A program made the translations under genes and the position numbers. Below the pieces are notes generated by a model. That model saw only the letters and a program-made list of their open reading frames with translations. It was not told the DNA's origin and did no database searches. Positions 44,186-53,030 of a stretch of 64,000 bases of DNA are shown in pieces. The DNA comes from Clostridium sp. OS1-26 (GTDB lineage Bacteria > Bacillota > Clostridia > Clostridiales > Clostridiaceae), in NCBI RefSeq assembly GCF_030915445.1, contig NZ_CP133264.1, positions 4,993,208-5,057,207 on the forward strand. Reading direction: 5' to 3'. Position 1 is the first letter of the stretch. Every line of letters starts with the position of its first letter.

Positions 44186-44334
44186 AGCATAAATTATATT
44201 TTTACTTGATACTCTGTATATTTCAAATTCCTCCTTTCTTTACTTTCTTAAAAGATACGAATTCAACCCAGCATTTCGGCTACCAATACATGATCAGTGC
44301 CATTTTCCTTATAAGTCTTGCAATGAACTATGTA

Positions 44335-44409
44335 ATCTGTTTACATTCTTTATTTTATGCTCTAAAATGTATGTAATCAATAATAATATTGTATTGAATA
44401 CATTTTTAA
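44335..44409. promoter_or_regulatory. MocR control region, copy 1 (amidase / mocR divergent promoters)
   Basis: A 75-base stretch repeated inverted at 45897-45971 with six differences. Minus strand, toward the amidase: TTGATT (44380-44375), 17 bases, TAAAAT (44357-44352). Plus strand, toward mocR: TTTACA (44340-44345), 17 bases, TAAAAT (44363-44368). Inverted AAAATGTAT/ATACATTTT arms flank the centre and are the likely regulator site. Confidence 0.7.
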
Positions 44410-44421
44410 GGAGGTGAAGTG

Positions 44422-45830
44422 ATGCCAGTTAATTCCTTTGAAGATTATCCTATGAACTGGAAACCAGACAAAGAGAGGCTGAAGTATCCTTACTACCTGT
44501 CTCTTGCAGAGCAATTGGAGCACGATATCAAGAATGGTAAACTTCAGGAAAATTCCAAGCTCCCACCTCAAAGAGAGCTTGCTGATTATTTGGACATAAA
44601 TTTTAGTACCATTACACGTGCTTACAAACTGTGTGAAAAAAAGGGACTGATTTATGCAACTGTTGGTAAAGGAACTTTCGTTTCGCCCCATATTGGGGTA
44701 CAAACAACCGTTGTAAGCCATAAAGATGAAATGGACATTGAAATGGGAATGGTACTTCCTTTTGACGAGGATAACCGCATTGTTCGCGAAGTTGCTTCTG
44801 AATTGCTTGCAAAACCTTCTGCCGAGCAGTATTTCGATTACAGCTTTCCCCTGGGAAGTCCGTTTCAGAGGAACATGATGAAGAAATGGTTGGAGGACTT
44901 TGGCTGCTCAGCAGATGCCGATCATATTTTGATTACCGCAGGAGCTCAGAACGCACTATCTATTGTGCTGACTTCACTCTTCAGTGCAGGCGATAAAATT
45001 GCTGCCGATTCCTACACCTATGCTAATTTTATCGGTCTGGCCAATATGCTGAATATCCAACTGATTCCCGTTAAAAACGATGGCTTGGGCATAAGTCCTT
45101 TGGAACTTGAAAAGGCATGCCGACTGACCAGCATCAAAGGGATATACCTCATGCCCTCTTGCAACAATCCAACCAATCAGTGCATGGGCGCTAAGCGAAG
45201 AAGTGAATTAGCCAAGGTGATAACGGAACAGGATATGATTGTGCTGGAGGATGACAGCTATGCCATTTTATCAGAAGAGAGAATCCCTCCCTTGGCGACG
45301 CTGGTTCCTGATCGGGCAATTTACATCAATGGTTTTTCAAAGCCTATCAGCACCGGGTTAAGGGTGGCCACCCTTTCCTTTCCGGAAAGATTTCGGGTGT
45401 TACTGGAGAGAGGGCTTCTTAACATAAATCTCAAAACGCCTTCACTCAACATAGAAATCGCCGCGGAACTGATCCGTAGCGGGGTGTATCGGGAAATTCT
45501 GCAAAAAAGCTAGAGCGTGCAGTCTGCCGAAATCAGCACTATCAGGAAATTATGAGCTCGTTTCCTCATATCATTTATCCGCGATCATTTTATCAGTGGT
45601 TTCCAATACCGAGGAACTGTACTGGCAGAGCGTTTGAAACTATGATGGCCGCCCAGGGAGTCAGTGTATATGGCTCAGAACGTTTTGCGCTGGGCGACAC
45701 AGAAAATAATCACTTTATCCGCATTGCCACATCCTCGCCGCAAGATGTGAATAAATTACGCGAGGGGCTGCAAATAATCAAAGAGGGCTGCCTCGAACTT
45801 AGCCAAAAGGATACCATGTTCATTGTTTAA
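44422..45830 (+). pseudogene. MocR/GntR-type regulator with aminotransferase domain (frame broken once as read)
   Basis: PLP-dependent MocR-family regulator of about 469 residues after repair. The N-terminal GntR winged helix (LAEQLEHDIKNGKLQENSKLPPQRELADYLDINFSTITRAYKLCEKKG) is followed by a fold-type-I aminotransferase domain with MPSCNNPTNQCM and the PLP lysine in NGFSKPISTGLR. The frame ends at ILQKS because of an A6 run at 45503-45508; one more A gives LQKKLERAVCRNQHYQEIMSSFPH and joins the second half. The ATG at 44422 follows GGAGG. It is flanked by inverted copies of a 75-base control region, so it likely governs the amidase, itself and the Cys-rich gene. The break is probably a sequencing error. 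Confidence 0.85.
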
Positions 45831-45896
45831 CTTTCACCTACTTGTCAACGCCGGTGGACAAAACAGAAGAAATTACCCCCGCATCTCTTCACTTCG

Positions 45897-45971
45897 TTAA
45901 AAATGTATTCCATACAATATTGTCATTGATTACATACATTTTAAAGCATAAAATAAAGAATGTAGCCAGAT
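45897..45971. promoter_or_regulatory. MocR control region, copy 2 (inverted), promoter of the Cys-rich gene
   Basis: Inverted duplicate of 44335-44409, 69 of 75 bases the same. Plus strand TTGATT (45926-45931), 17 bases, TAAAAT (45949-45954) points at the gene starting at 46011. The opposing -35 seen in copy 1 (TTTACA) is changed to GCTACA here, so only one direction is kept. Confidence 0.7.
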
Positions 45972-46010
45972 ATTGTATGGAGATAGATGTATAACGAAGG
46001 AGTGTTTAAG

Positions 46011-46670
46011 ATGTCAATGATTTATTTACCTAGTTGCAAATTTACCGCTTATTCTATGGAGGCCAGCAAGAAAATAAAGGGTTATCTCTCAGAGAATTAT
46101 GATATTCAAATTGGTGGATGTTGCAGACCAGGTCACAAGAAGCTTACGAATCATGATACAGTGGTTTATATATGTAATACATGTGCTGCATTTTGCAGGG
46201 AAAACTCTTCTGCCGAAAAAGTAATTTCTATTTGGGAGCTATTGGATAACGACAAACAATTCCCATATCCTGATTATGATCACAGAAAAATGGCCGTACA
46301 AGATTGCTGGCGTGTATATGACAATGATTCTCAACAAAAAGCAATCCGAAGAATCATACAAAGAATGAATATTGATATTGAAGAATTAGATGAAAACTAT
46401 AATAAAACAAGATTTTGCGGAGTTTCGCTCTATGAGCCGCTGCCTAAGCAAAATGGAGATTTTGCACCAAAGCGTTTCATCGAGAACGCAGAAAGTTTTT
46501 TTCTTCCGCATACGGAAGAAGAACAGATAACATTAATGAAAAAGCACTGTGATACAATTAATGCTACTGAAGTTATTTGTTATTGTATTGGCTGTATAAA
46601 GGGCATCAACCTTGGAGGGAAAAAGGGCATACACTTATTAGACCTCATTTTTGGATTAGATCCTAAATAA
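46011..46670 (+). CDS. Cys-rich (CCG/HdrB-like) protein
   Basis: Protein of 219 residues from the ATG at 46011, which has a GAAGGAG ribosome site. Cysteines are arranged as in the CCG domain of HdrB, GlpC and LutA: LPSC, then GGCCRPGH about 28 residues later, then ICNTCAAFC. Near the C terminus ICYCIGCIKG precedes HLLDLIFG, like the second CCG unit. Such domains bind special [4Fe-4S] or zinc sites and act in disulfide or quinone redox reactions. No partner subunit lies beside it. It shares its control region with the amidase, which suggests a common MocR-governed pathway of unknown nature. Confidence 0.65.
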   Translation: MSMIYLPSCKFTAYSMEASKKIKGYLSENYDIQIGGCCRPGHKKLTNHDTVVYICNTCAAFCRENSSAEKVISIWELLDNDKQFPYPDYDHRKMAVQDCWRVYDNDSQQKAIRRIIQRMNIDIEELDENYNKTRFCGVSLYEPLPKQNGDFAPKRFIENAESFFLPHTEEEQITLMKKHCDTINATEVICYCIGCIKGINLGGKKGIHLLDLIFGLDPK

Positions 46671-46752
46671 TGATAGTGTCATTCAAGACAACGTGCATGA
46701 CAGCATGATTTTTGATATGACGTAACCAAGCAGAAAACGGAACGTGAGTAAA

Positions 46753-46794
46753 AAAGCGGGATGGTATCAATCAAAGTACCATCCCGCTTTTTTC
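46753..46794 (+). terminator. terminator after the Cys-rich gene
   Basis: AAAGCGGGATGGTA pairs with TACCATCCCGCTTT, loop of ten bases, followed by TTTTTT. Confidence 0.92.
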
Positions 46795-46851
46795 GGAAGG
46801 TCGCCTACTATGGATCTATGTCAATATCTTGGACACCAAAAGTTGAACAAA

Positions 46852-47670
46852 TTATGCAGATTTTCTAGCTAAGTCTTCACATTTTTGTGGAGTCATATAT
46901 CCAATGCTGCTATGCAGCCTTCTTATGTTTTACCAGGATTCTATGTATTCAAAAATAGCAAGCCTAGCAGAATTAAAATCTAAGTATGTAACAAGATTTA
47001 CCTCCTACTTCTTAAGGGATGCACGGAAAGACTCTATACAGGCATTGTCATAAGGACATCCCTTAGAGCTAAAAGAGTGAGTGATTAAATTAGTGTTTAC
47101 TATATATTCTTTAAAAGCGGAGCTTGTATACTGACAGCCTAAATCGCTGTGAAGTATAAGATTATTAGTTGGCTTCTGAAGCCTTACGGCATTTTTTACT
47201 GCCTGTAGTGCTAATGTAGTATCAATTGATTTGGACATGGCGTAGCCTATTATTTTCTTGCTATATAGATCCATAACCGAGGCTAAATAACACCATCCAT
47301 CCTTGATAGTATGAATATAGGTTATATCAGTTATCCATTTCTTGTTGATACTCTCAGCTTGAAAGTCTCTTTTGAGTATGTTTTCTTTTTCTTCTATTTT
47401 ATGCTTAGAAGTATATGGTCTATATTTCTTTGTTATTACAGATTTTACTCCGATTTTCTTCATCAACCTTTGAGTTCTTTTTATGCTAATTGTTACACCA
47501 ATTGCATTTAGAGATGCGTGTATCTTATGAGCTCCATAACGGCCCTTACTAGCTTTGTGTATATCTATAATTGCTTTCGCAATGTTATTATTCTCTAAAT
47601 CTCTTTTGCTAGGCTTCTTTCTTAGGTATTGGTAATAAGAGCTCCTAGATACCTTAAGAACTTTGCACAT
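46852..47670 (-). pseudogene. IS3-family transposase orfB, two nonsense codons
   Basis: Integrase-core transposase. KWITDITYIHT holds the first Asp, ILHSDLGCQYTS the second, and NACIESFRASLKK the Glu of the DDE set. TAG at 47007-47005 replaces the usual Glu after SLKK, and TAA at 46932-46930 interrupts a later Trp-Tyr stretch. Between and after them the frame still reads EVNLVTYLDFNSARLAIFEY and RLHSSIGYMTPQKCEDLARK. The lesions are substitutions, not length changes, so this is real decay unlike the homopolymer frameshifts elsewhere. A -1 shift from orfA would normally produce the fusion transposase. Confidence 0.88.
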
Positions 47671-47723
47671 TAGTTTAATATCATGATATTTCTTGTTGGC
47701 TGTGATAAATTCAATTACCGATG

Positions 47724-47996
47724 TTACTTCCTTGCGAATATGCCCATAGCTTTTTTTAGTATTTCATTTTCTTCTTCAAGCTTTGCCATTTTCTTAAGCA
47801 TTGCTTGATAATCTGCCGCTGTTATTGCTGTATCTTTACCTATAGTTACAGGTTGGGTTTTTTTAATCCATACAGTTATGGTTGATTTAGAAGGGGCATA
47901 TTCACTACTTAACTCTGCTAAAGTCTTTCCAGAGTTGTAAAGTTCTATTATTGTATTTTTAAATTCTTCTGTATATTGTTTTTGACCTCTTGCCAT
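47724..47996 (-). CDS. IS3-family transposase orfA
   Basis: Helix-turn-helix DNA-binding protein of 90 residues (QYTEEFKNTIIELYNSGKTLAELSSEYAPSKSTITVWIKK) with a C-terminal leucine zipper-like helix (MLKKMAKLEEENEILKKAMGIF), the standard IS3 OrfA. It is intact, but its partner orfB is interrupted. The A-rich stretch near its end is where programmed -1 frameshifting would occur in the active element. Confidence 0.9.
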   Translation of the reverse strand: MARGQKQYTEEFKNTIIELYNSGKTLAELSSEYAPSKSTITVWIKKTQPVTIGKDTAITAADYQAMLKKMAKLEEENEILKKAMGIFARK

Positions 47997-48086
47997 TGTA
48001 ACACTTCCTTCTCTTTTCTTTATTGTAAAGTGTTCGGCTTTTCCTGTCTACAATATTATACTAACATCATAGTCTGTCTTAAATTA

Positions 48087-48119
48087 AAACGTCGCAAGCT
48101 TTTATTGTTTGTGACGTTT
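48087..48119 (-). terminator. terminator after the Ig-like surface protein gene
   Basis: AAACGTCGCAA pairs with TTGTGACGTTT (one G:T) and is followed by TTTTAATTT on the minus strand. Confidence 0.7.
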
Positions 48120-48150
48120 AATGCGTAATATTATCCTTTAGTACGTGGTT

Positions 48151-49353
48151 TTAAGGCATAATGGCAGTTTTAGTGGATAGATAAAAGTTATAGTTAGTGT
48201 TTCCGCTAGTTACTACAAGTATATCTCCTGTTACAATATTAGCATCGCTTCCTAAAGTATTGTGGTTCTTATCATGAAAAGTTAAGGTATATGAATCGGC
48301 ATTAGTAAAGGCATCTATTAAACTTGATACAGATGTTCCTACCGGTATGTCTATAAAGTTACCAGCCATAAAACCAAATGAGCTAGGAATTCTAAGTGGT
48401 TTATAGTTTAATTGTTGATAAACAGGTAACTCTACCCCTCCTAAATTATAAATATTATCTGGTAGTACAATCGTGCCAGATATTTGCACATCTTCTGTTA
48501 TACTTAAATCTTTTGGTATATTCCATTGAACAGGTAAGTTTACAGTTCCATTTGTAGTATCAATGCGCATAATTGAAGGTAAGTTCAAACTATTCGCCAC
48601 GTCAGCAACAGGTACCGCTATTGGTTGAGGTGGAATTATACTTAATAACGAACTTGAGTTTGATGGTGCTTTACGTATGATACTAAAATAATAAGTATGT
48701 GTGTATAGTCCATCGGAGATTTGCAATGAATCTCCATCATTTACAATACCGTCATATACTCTTTCGTTATGTCTGTCTACGACGATTGCAGACATTTTGT
48801 CTGTGAGCTTTGCACCGTTGTAGCTTAAGTTACCTATAAGTTCCTTTATGGTAGTAGCCGGAGGTATGTTAACTATCTTGTTATCTCTCACTGTCCCTAG
48901 ATTACTTTGAAGTCCCGTCCCTTCATATTTTACTGTCTGGGTTACATTTAACTTTATGCTTGTGGTATTTAAAATACTTGGGGGTAATACAATTTTACCG
49001 CTTAGTTGAGTAGTTGTATTTATACTTACGCCAGAATAATTAGACCACTGTAATGGTACTAACATAGTTCCTTCCGTAGTTGTAACTAATATATTAGATG
49101 GTAAGTTTAAATTACTTACTAAAGTAGGTTCATGTATTGTTATGTCATGAACTGATCCTACCGATACTATGTTTGAGGTTTCATTACATGTTTTTTTAGA
49201 ATAAGTTTTATTATCCGTTAGTCTATTACCTTCATTATATAAATAAATATTTTTTGTACTTGTTATGCCTGGTAACGAATCTGCAAAAACTAATGTGTTC
49301 TGTAATAACATTGCTGAAGTAATTAATAATGGTGCTATTATTTTTATTTTCAT
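48151..49353 (-). CDS. secreted protein with two repeats of an Ig-like unit
   Basis: Exported protein of 400 residues with signal peptide MKIKIIAPLLITSAMLLQNTLVFA. The ATG at 49353 is chosen for the AAGGAG site before it. The mature part is a duplication: an Ig-like segment (LNLPSNILVTTTEGTMLVPLQWSN... and LNLPSIMRIDTTNGTVNLPVQWNI...), each followed by SGxIVLPxxI and then by a separate beta-rich segment. No anchor or catalytic motif is visible. It may be an adhesin-like or matrix protein; function unknown. It lies beside the IS3 element and is not interrupted by it. Confidence 0.65.
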   Translation of the reverse strand: MKIKIIAPLLITSAMLLQNTLVFADSLPGITSTKNIYLYNEGNRLTDNKTYSKKTCNETSNIVSVGSVHDITIHEPTLVSNLNLPSNILVTTTEGTMLVPLQWSNYSGVSINTTTQLSGKIVLPPSILNTTSIKLNVTQTVKYEGTGLQSNLGTVRDNKIVNIPPATTIKELIGNLSYNGAKLTDKMSAIVVDRHNERVYDGIVNDGDSLQISDGLYTHTYYFSIIRKAPSNSSSLLSIIPPQPIAVPVADVANSLNLPSIMRIDTTNGTVNLPVQWNIPKDLSITEDVQISGTIVLPDNIYNLGGVELPVYQQLNYKPLRIPSSFGFMAGNFIDIPVGTSVSSLIDAFTNADSYTLTFHDKNHNTLGSDANIVTGDILVVTSGNTNYNFYLSTKTAIMP

Positions 49354-49602
49354 ATTTATCTCCTTTCCACCCTTTTTACAATATAATACTATTTTACCAT
49401 TATACAATATAATAGTAAAAATTAAAATAACTTGAGCCTTATTTATATATATCTTACTGTTCTAATTTAACGATGCATAATATACCACATAGGTAAAGAT
49501 CTAGGTTCTACCAATCCTTACCTATATATAGTTTCTTCTGTTTTCTTGGTGTCTATCATGCTTTTTAATTCTGTATATTGCTCTGTAGTTTTCTATAGCA
49601 AA

Positions 49603-49757
49603 TTAAATTAAGCCTGCATTAGATAATAAAGCATTCCCCACAGCAGTTTTATATTCTGGAATTAAGATGTCGTCTATCTTAAAAGGTTCATTGGTCTTTG
49701 GATTTATCTCCTGTGTGCTTATTTTTTTAACTAAATTATCTACTAAATACTTCTTTA
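49603..49757 (-). pseudogene. C-terminal gene relic cut by the IS30 relic
   Basis: The minus strand reads LIKKYLVDNLVKKISTQEIN, then PKTNEPFKIDDILIPEYKTAVGNALLSNAGLI and a stop at 49605-49603. The frame breaks off exactly where the IS30 transposase relic begins, so an older gene was probably interrupted there and its front part lost. I do not recognise the family. The region 49354-49602 holds only the upstream region of the Ig-like gene. Confidence 0.4.
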
Positions 49758-49758
49758 T

Positions 49759-50510
49759 CAGTTAAAGGATGGTGAACCCTCTGTATCCATTGCCAGAAGC
49801 ATTGATAAGCATCCAAGTACTGTTACAAAAGAAGTGAAAAAATACCGTTACTTTCCCCAAAGAGAGGATCAGAAAAAAATACTTCAGTGTGCCCATTTTA
49901 AGAGCTGCCAGATGCGCTTTATTCAGCCCAGAAGGCTGATGAATCTTCTCATGCCCTTTTGGTTTCCTGTAGAGATGGCATTAATCAATCTCTTGTTGAT
50001 ATTGCCTTACTTGATGAGCTTATTTCACCCTTGTTGAAGCAGGGCCAATCACTAGCTCATATTTATGCTAATCATGGTCATGAAATCCCTTGCAGTAGGA
50101 GGACTCTTTATAATTATATTGACAAGGGAGTTTTTACTGCCAAAAACATTGATTTAAGGAGACGTGTCCGCTATAAATGCAAGGAACGAAAGAAAGGTAT
50201 GCTAGAGAAGAACCATGAATACATACGTTATGTGGTTCCAAAAGGACAGAGTCTGGATTCTTATAATCAGAAAGATGCAACTGTCTTAATGAATCATATC
50301 AATAGTGAGGCAAGATACAACCTAAACGGCTGTACCCCGTATAAGATGTCTCTCGTGCTCCTAAATAATAACCTGCATAAACTCCTTAAGCTGGTGGAAA
50401 TACCGCCTGATAAAGTCACTCTGCGACCCGAACTTTTGAAGAAGTAAAATACGAATACATGGTGAAATCCACTGCCACGAACATAGAAAATCAAGTGTTT
50501 TAAGGTTCCT
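49759..50510 (+). mobile_element. IS30-family element relic, internally deleted (copy 2)
   Basis: Transposase pieces in different frames: LKDGEPSVSIARSIDKHPSTVTKEVKKYRYF (N-terminal HTH), then SHALLVSCRDGINQSLVDIALLDELISPLLKQGQSLAHIYANHGHEIPCSRRTLYNYIDKGVF, RRRVRYKCKERKK, then directly KGMLEKNHEYIRYVVPKGQS to RPELLKK. The segment with the catalytic Asp residues is missing at the same point as in the copy at 43060. It cannot encode an active enzyme. Confidence 0.75.
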
Positions 50511-50658
50511 ACAAAAAATAATAAACATTACTTCTTTAATAAAAATATATAGTTAAAGACTATTAGGAGAGTGTTAAAATGGTTAAGAGTTATTATTAAA
50601 TATGGTCAGTCATTAGGATATATAAAACAATTTAGTTAACAGAGCATAAAATCATTTC

Positions 50659-50955
50659 TTATGGAATAGAAAAGAAAACTATAAAATATAAGAATGGTAT
50701 CAAGTTCAATATCGTTAAAACAATAGTTATAATCAAACTTATTTTACCTAACTTACTAGGAAACATCCTTTTGGATATAAAAACTGCAATAACCCCTAGT
50801 ATACACATAAGTAGTGTGAAACCAGGTGTAATGCCCATAATAGTTTTGGCATGAAAGAATCCAAACACCATAGTAATAAATGTAGCTAGAGGAACTATAA
50901 TAGCACCAATACTAAGTATTCTAGCACGATTTTTAGTTAAATTTGCATTATCCAT
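50659..50955 (-). CDS. small membrane protein, unrecognised
   Basis: Protein of 98 residues with three hydrophobic helices (ILSIGAIIVPLATFITMVFGFF, MGITPGFTLLMCILGVIAVFI, ISLIITIVLTILNLIPFLYFIVFF) separated by short loops with lysines. It begins MDNANLTKNRAR and an AAGGAGAT ribosome site precedes the ATG. I do not recognise the family and there is no operon partner; it stands between an IS30 relic and the PIG-L deacetylase gene. It is probably a real gene because start, ribosome site and hydrophobic pattern agree. Confidence 0.55.
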   Translation of the reverse strand: MDNANLTKNRARILSIGAIIVPLATFITMVFGFFHAKTIMGITPGFTLLMCILGVIAVFISKRMFPSKLGKISLIITIVLTILNLIPFLYFIVFFSIP

Positions 50956-51097
50956 GTTTTATCTCCTTGTAATATATCATTTTGAAGTTTTTTATTTTGT
51001 ACATCAATTATCTTATTTCCATAACCATATCCCACCACTTCCAGTCACTAAATAAAAATTGTTTCCCCTCACAAGCATATACATCCCGCTCTTGTAA

Positions 51098-51874
51098 TTA
51101 TGCATGGTGATATGAATACATATTACCACTCTTAGCAGGATCCACCTTATCAAATAGGTTCTGAACTGAGTGATATCCTACTCCGTACTTTCCGGTAGCC
51201 GGTGACCATAATTTGTAAGCACTTTGCGCATTTACTACTGTAGTTTGGTAAGCTGAGCTTCCTTCTTGATACGCTGTAACTCCACTAACCGTTATTGATG
51301 AAGGAATCCCGCTTGGGAAGTGCTCTGGGCTAATATAAAGTCTTAGATCTGCTATATGTCCGGTTGCTTTTAAGTATTGTACTACTTGGGCACAATCTTG
51401 GTGATCGGGGCTTGTATCTGTATAAGATGTAACCCTAACCATAGTTGCAGATGGTCCACCATAATCATATATCCAATCTTTTATTGCATTGAATATAGTT
51501 GTTTTATTAACATTACAAGTATCATCTTTTACACCAACTCTTATAATTGCATTTGTTACTCCTAGAGCATTAATTGCTCTCTGTTGCTCCTCATATCTAG
51601 CATTTGACATTTCAACTGCGTCCATATATGAACCTACTGTATACCCTTCTCCTACTGGATTATGATATCTTCCATGAATACCGCACCAGCATGGTTGTGG
51701 AGGTGAAACGTTCTCATCTAAGTTATTAATTATATATCTTGCTGAACTACCAGAACCATCTGTAACCAACATAACAAAAACATTATGTCCTACTGCTAAA
51801 TGATTTTTGATAGCCATTCCCATAGATAAAGTTTCGTCATCTTGATGTGGTGATACAAATAATACGTTTGCCAT
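51098..51874 (-). CDS. PIG-L family N-deacetylase
   Basis: Zinc-dependent deacetylase of the PIG-L/LmbE/MshB family, 258 residues. The metal and catalytic motif PHQDDE appears in LFVSPHQDDETLSMG, and the distal His in TSPDHQDCAQVV. These enzymes remove acetyl groups from N-acetylglucosamine-type substrates in glycolipid, thiol (bacillithiol-like) or antibiotic pathways. No signal peptide is visible, so it acts inside the cell. Neighbours give no clue to the substrate. Confidence 0.88.
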   Translation of the reverse strand: MANVLFVSPHQDDETLSMGMAIKNHLAVGHNVFVMLVTDGSGSSARYIINNLDENVSPPQPCWCGIHGRYHNPVGEGYTVGSYMDAVEMSNARYEEQQRAINALGVTNAIIRVGVKDDTCNVNKTTIFNAIKDWIYDYGGPSATMVRVTSYTDTSPDHQDCAQVVQYLKATGHIADLRLYISPEHFPSGIPSSITVSGVTAYQEGSSAYQTTVVNAQSAYKLWSPATGKYGVGYHSVQNLFDKVDPAKSGNMYSYHHA

Positions 51875-52042
51875 AATATAATACCTCCGTCAAAATCGTA
51901 GTAGTTTACAGTTTCCATTGATTTTATATAAAATTTATATAAAGGCTCATCATTACTTACTAATTATACAATTTACTACAAAGAAAATAAAGGAACATTA
52001 GAAGGTTTATAGAATATATAGAAACTAAAGGAGGGTTTCATC

Positions 52043-52519
52043 ATGGAACTTACATCAGATGAGAGATTTTTATTACTAATGCTTAGCAAAGAAGAAGACC
52101 ATAAACTTGTTTTGGATGAAAATAGAATAATACCCAAAATAAAAGAAATAGGTGACTTATATTTAGATAAGGATTCTTATAATTCTATTGAAGATACAGA
52201 TGATTTAGCAGACGAGTTAACAATTAGCCATGTTGCCAACACAGATTCTGAATTTTTAGGTGGAGTACAAGCCTTAGATTTTTGCCAAAGAGTAGATGGT
52301 CTTACCTTGTATCCACTAGTTAAGCTTTTTTATGATTTAAAAAATCCAATTGATAATGGCGATGAATATATGTTTAAGCCTTTAAGCGATGAACGTATAT
52401 TTGAATTTATAGAGGAATGTAACACTTTCGGTATTTTAGACCAAGGGTTTTATGATGATGATATGGACGATATTCTTGATGAAGATATACCTGGCAAAAA
52501 TATGACCTACTTAAATTAA
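52043..52519 (+). CDS. acidic protein, unrecognised
   Basis: Soluble, very acidic protein of 158 residues with an AAAGGAGG ribosome site before its ATG. Sequence is rich in Asp and Glu, especially near the C terminus (FYDDDMDDILDEDIPG), and appears mostly helical without membrane segments or catalytic motifs. I do not recognise the family. It is followed by a strong terminator and has its own upstream region of about 170 bases, so it is a single-gene unit. Confidence 0.6.
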   Translation: MELTSDERFLLLMLSKEEDHKLVLDENRIIPKIKEIGDLYLDKDSYNSIEDTDDLADELTISHVANTDSEFLGGVQALDFCQRVDGLTLYPLVKLFYDLKNPIDNGDEYMFKPLSDERIFEFIEECNTFGILDQGFYDDDMDDILDEDIPGKNMTYLN

Positions 52520-52552
52520 ATGTTGTTAATATTCACTATGAAATAAAAATCT

Positions 52553-52593
52553 AAGACATGTCAATTTCTTAAATGAAATGATTGACATGTCTT
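52553..52593. terminator. bidirectional terminator
   Basis: Perfect 13-base stem AAGACATGTCAAT / ATTGACATGTCTT, 15-base loop, T-rich on both sides; shared by the acidic protein gene and the convergent hemerythrin gene. Confidence 0.85.
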
Positions 52594-52607
52594 TGTTTTA
52601 TCTGGGT

Positions 52608-52997
52608 TTATGAAGTTATTCCTTTATCCTTTTTCAGAATATGATCACTTGTCCATTCAACAATAAAATTAAGTACATCAAATAAATATTTATCTTGGTC
52701 CTCGTCCACTTTTCTTAGATCAACATTATTTACTTTTTTAATAAACTCATCATGTTCAAGCTTTTGGGAAAAAAACTTCTTATAATGAATACTTGCCATA
52801 TATTCTTCTTCTGATCTAAAATGATAAACTGCATACTCTTTAAGCTCTTCTAAAATTGCAACGATTTTATCATATTTGTCCACACTAAAGTCATCCTTTA
52901 ATACGGCATAGGCTTTTCCTGCTATATTAAATAATTCCTCATGTTGCTTATCAATTTCCGGCACACCAATTAAATATTCATCTTTCCATTTCAACAT
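52608..52997 (-). CDS. bacteriohemerythrin
   Basis: Oxygen-binding di-iron four-helix protein of 129 residues. The iron ligands are in place: IDKQHEELF (His), YHFRSEEEYM (His and Glu), HDEFIKKV (His) and the C-terminal WTSDHI (His). In anaerobes such proteins store, sense or remove traces of oxygen. The gene lies 33 bases after the rubrerythrin-like gene on the same strand, so the two likely form an oxygen-protection operon. Confidence 0.93.
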   Translation of the reverse strand: MLKWKDEYLIGVPEIDKQHEELFNIAGKAYAVLKDDFSVDKYDKIVAILEELKEYAVYHFRSEEEYMASIHYKKFFSQKLEHDEFIKKVNNVDLRKVDEDQDKYLFDVLNFIVEWTSDHILKKDKGITS

Positions 52998-53030
52998 AAG
53001 TTCCCCTCCTAAAACCTTGTTATATAATTT

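Larger units (their letters stand above)
46830..48050 (-). mobile_element. IS3-family (IS150-like) insertion sequence, decayed
   Basis: About 1.2 kb. Ends TGGACACCAAAAGTTGAACA (left) and, inverted, TAGACAGGAAAAGCCGAACA (right) match at 14 of 20 places. It contains orfA and orfB in the IS3 arrangement. orfB has two in-frame nonsense codons, so the element cannot move by itself. CAATAT stands just outside both ends and may be the trace of a target duplication. Confidence 0.85.

Noticed and set aside
44377..44721. Minus-strand frame over the mocR start
   Set aside because: It overlaps the divergent promoter and the conserved GntR domain; no protein features.
45503..45508. Programmed frameshift in mocR at the A6 run
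   Set aside because: The same type of one-base shortage occurs in five other unrelated genes here, and no stimulator or internal ribosome site is seen; sequencing error is simpler.
48085..48125. TTAAACGTCA near 48115 as a third SigV promoter
   Set aside because: It is one arm of the terminator hairpin after the Ig-like gene, and lacks the TAAAAC element at 17 bases.
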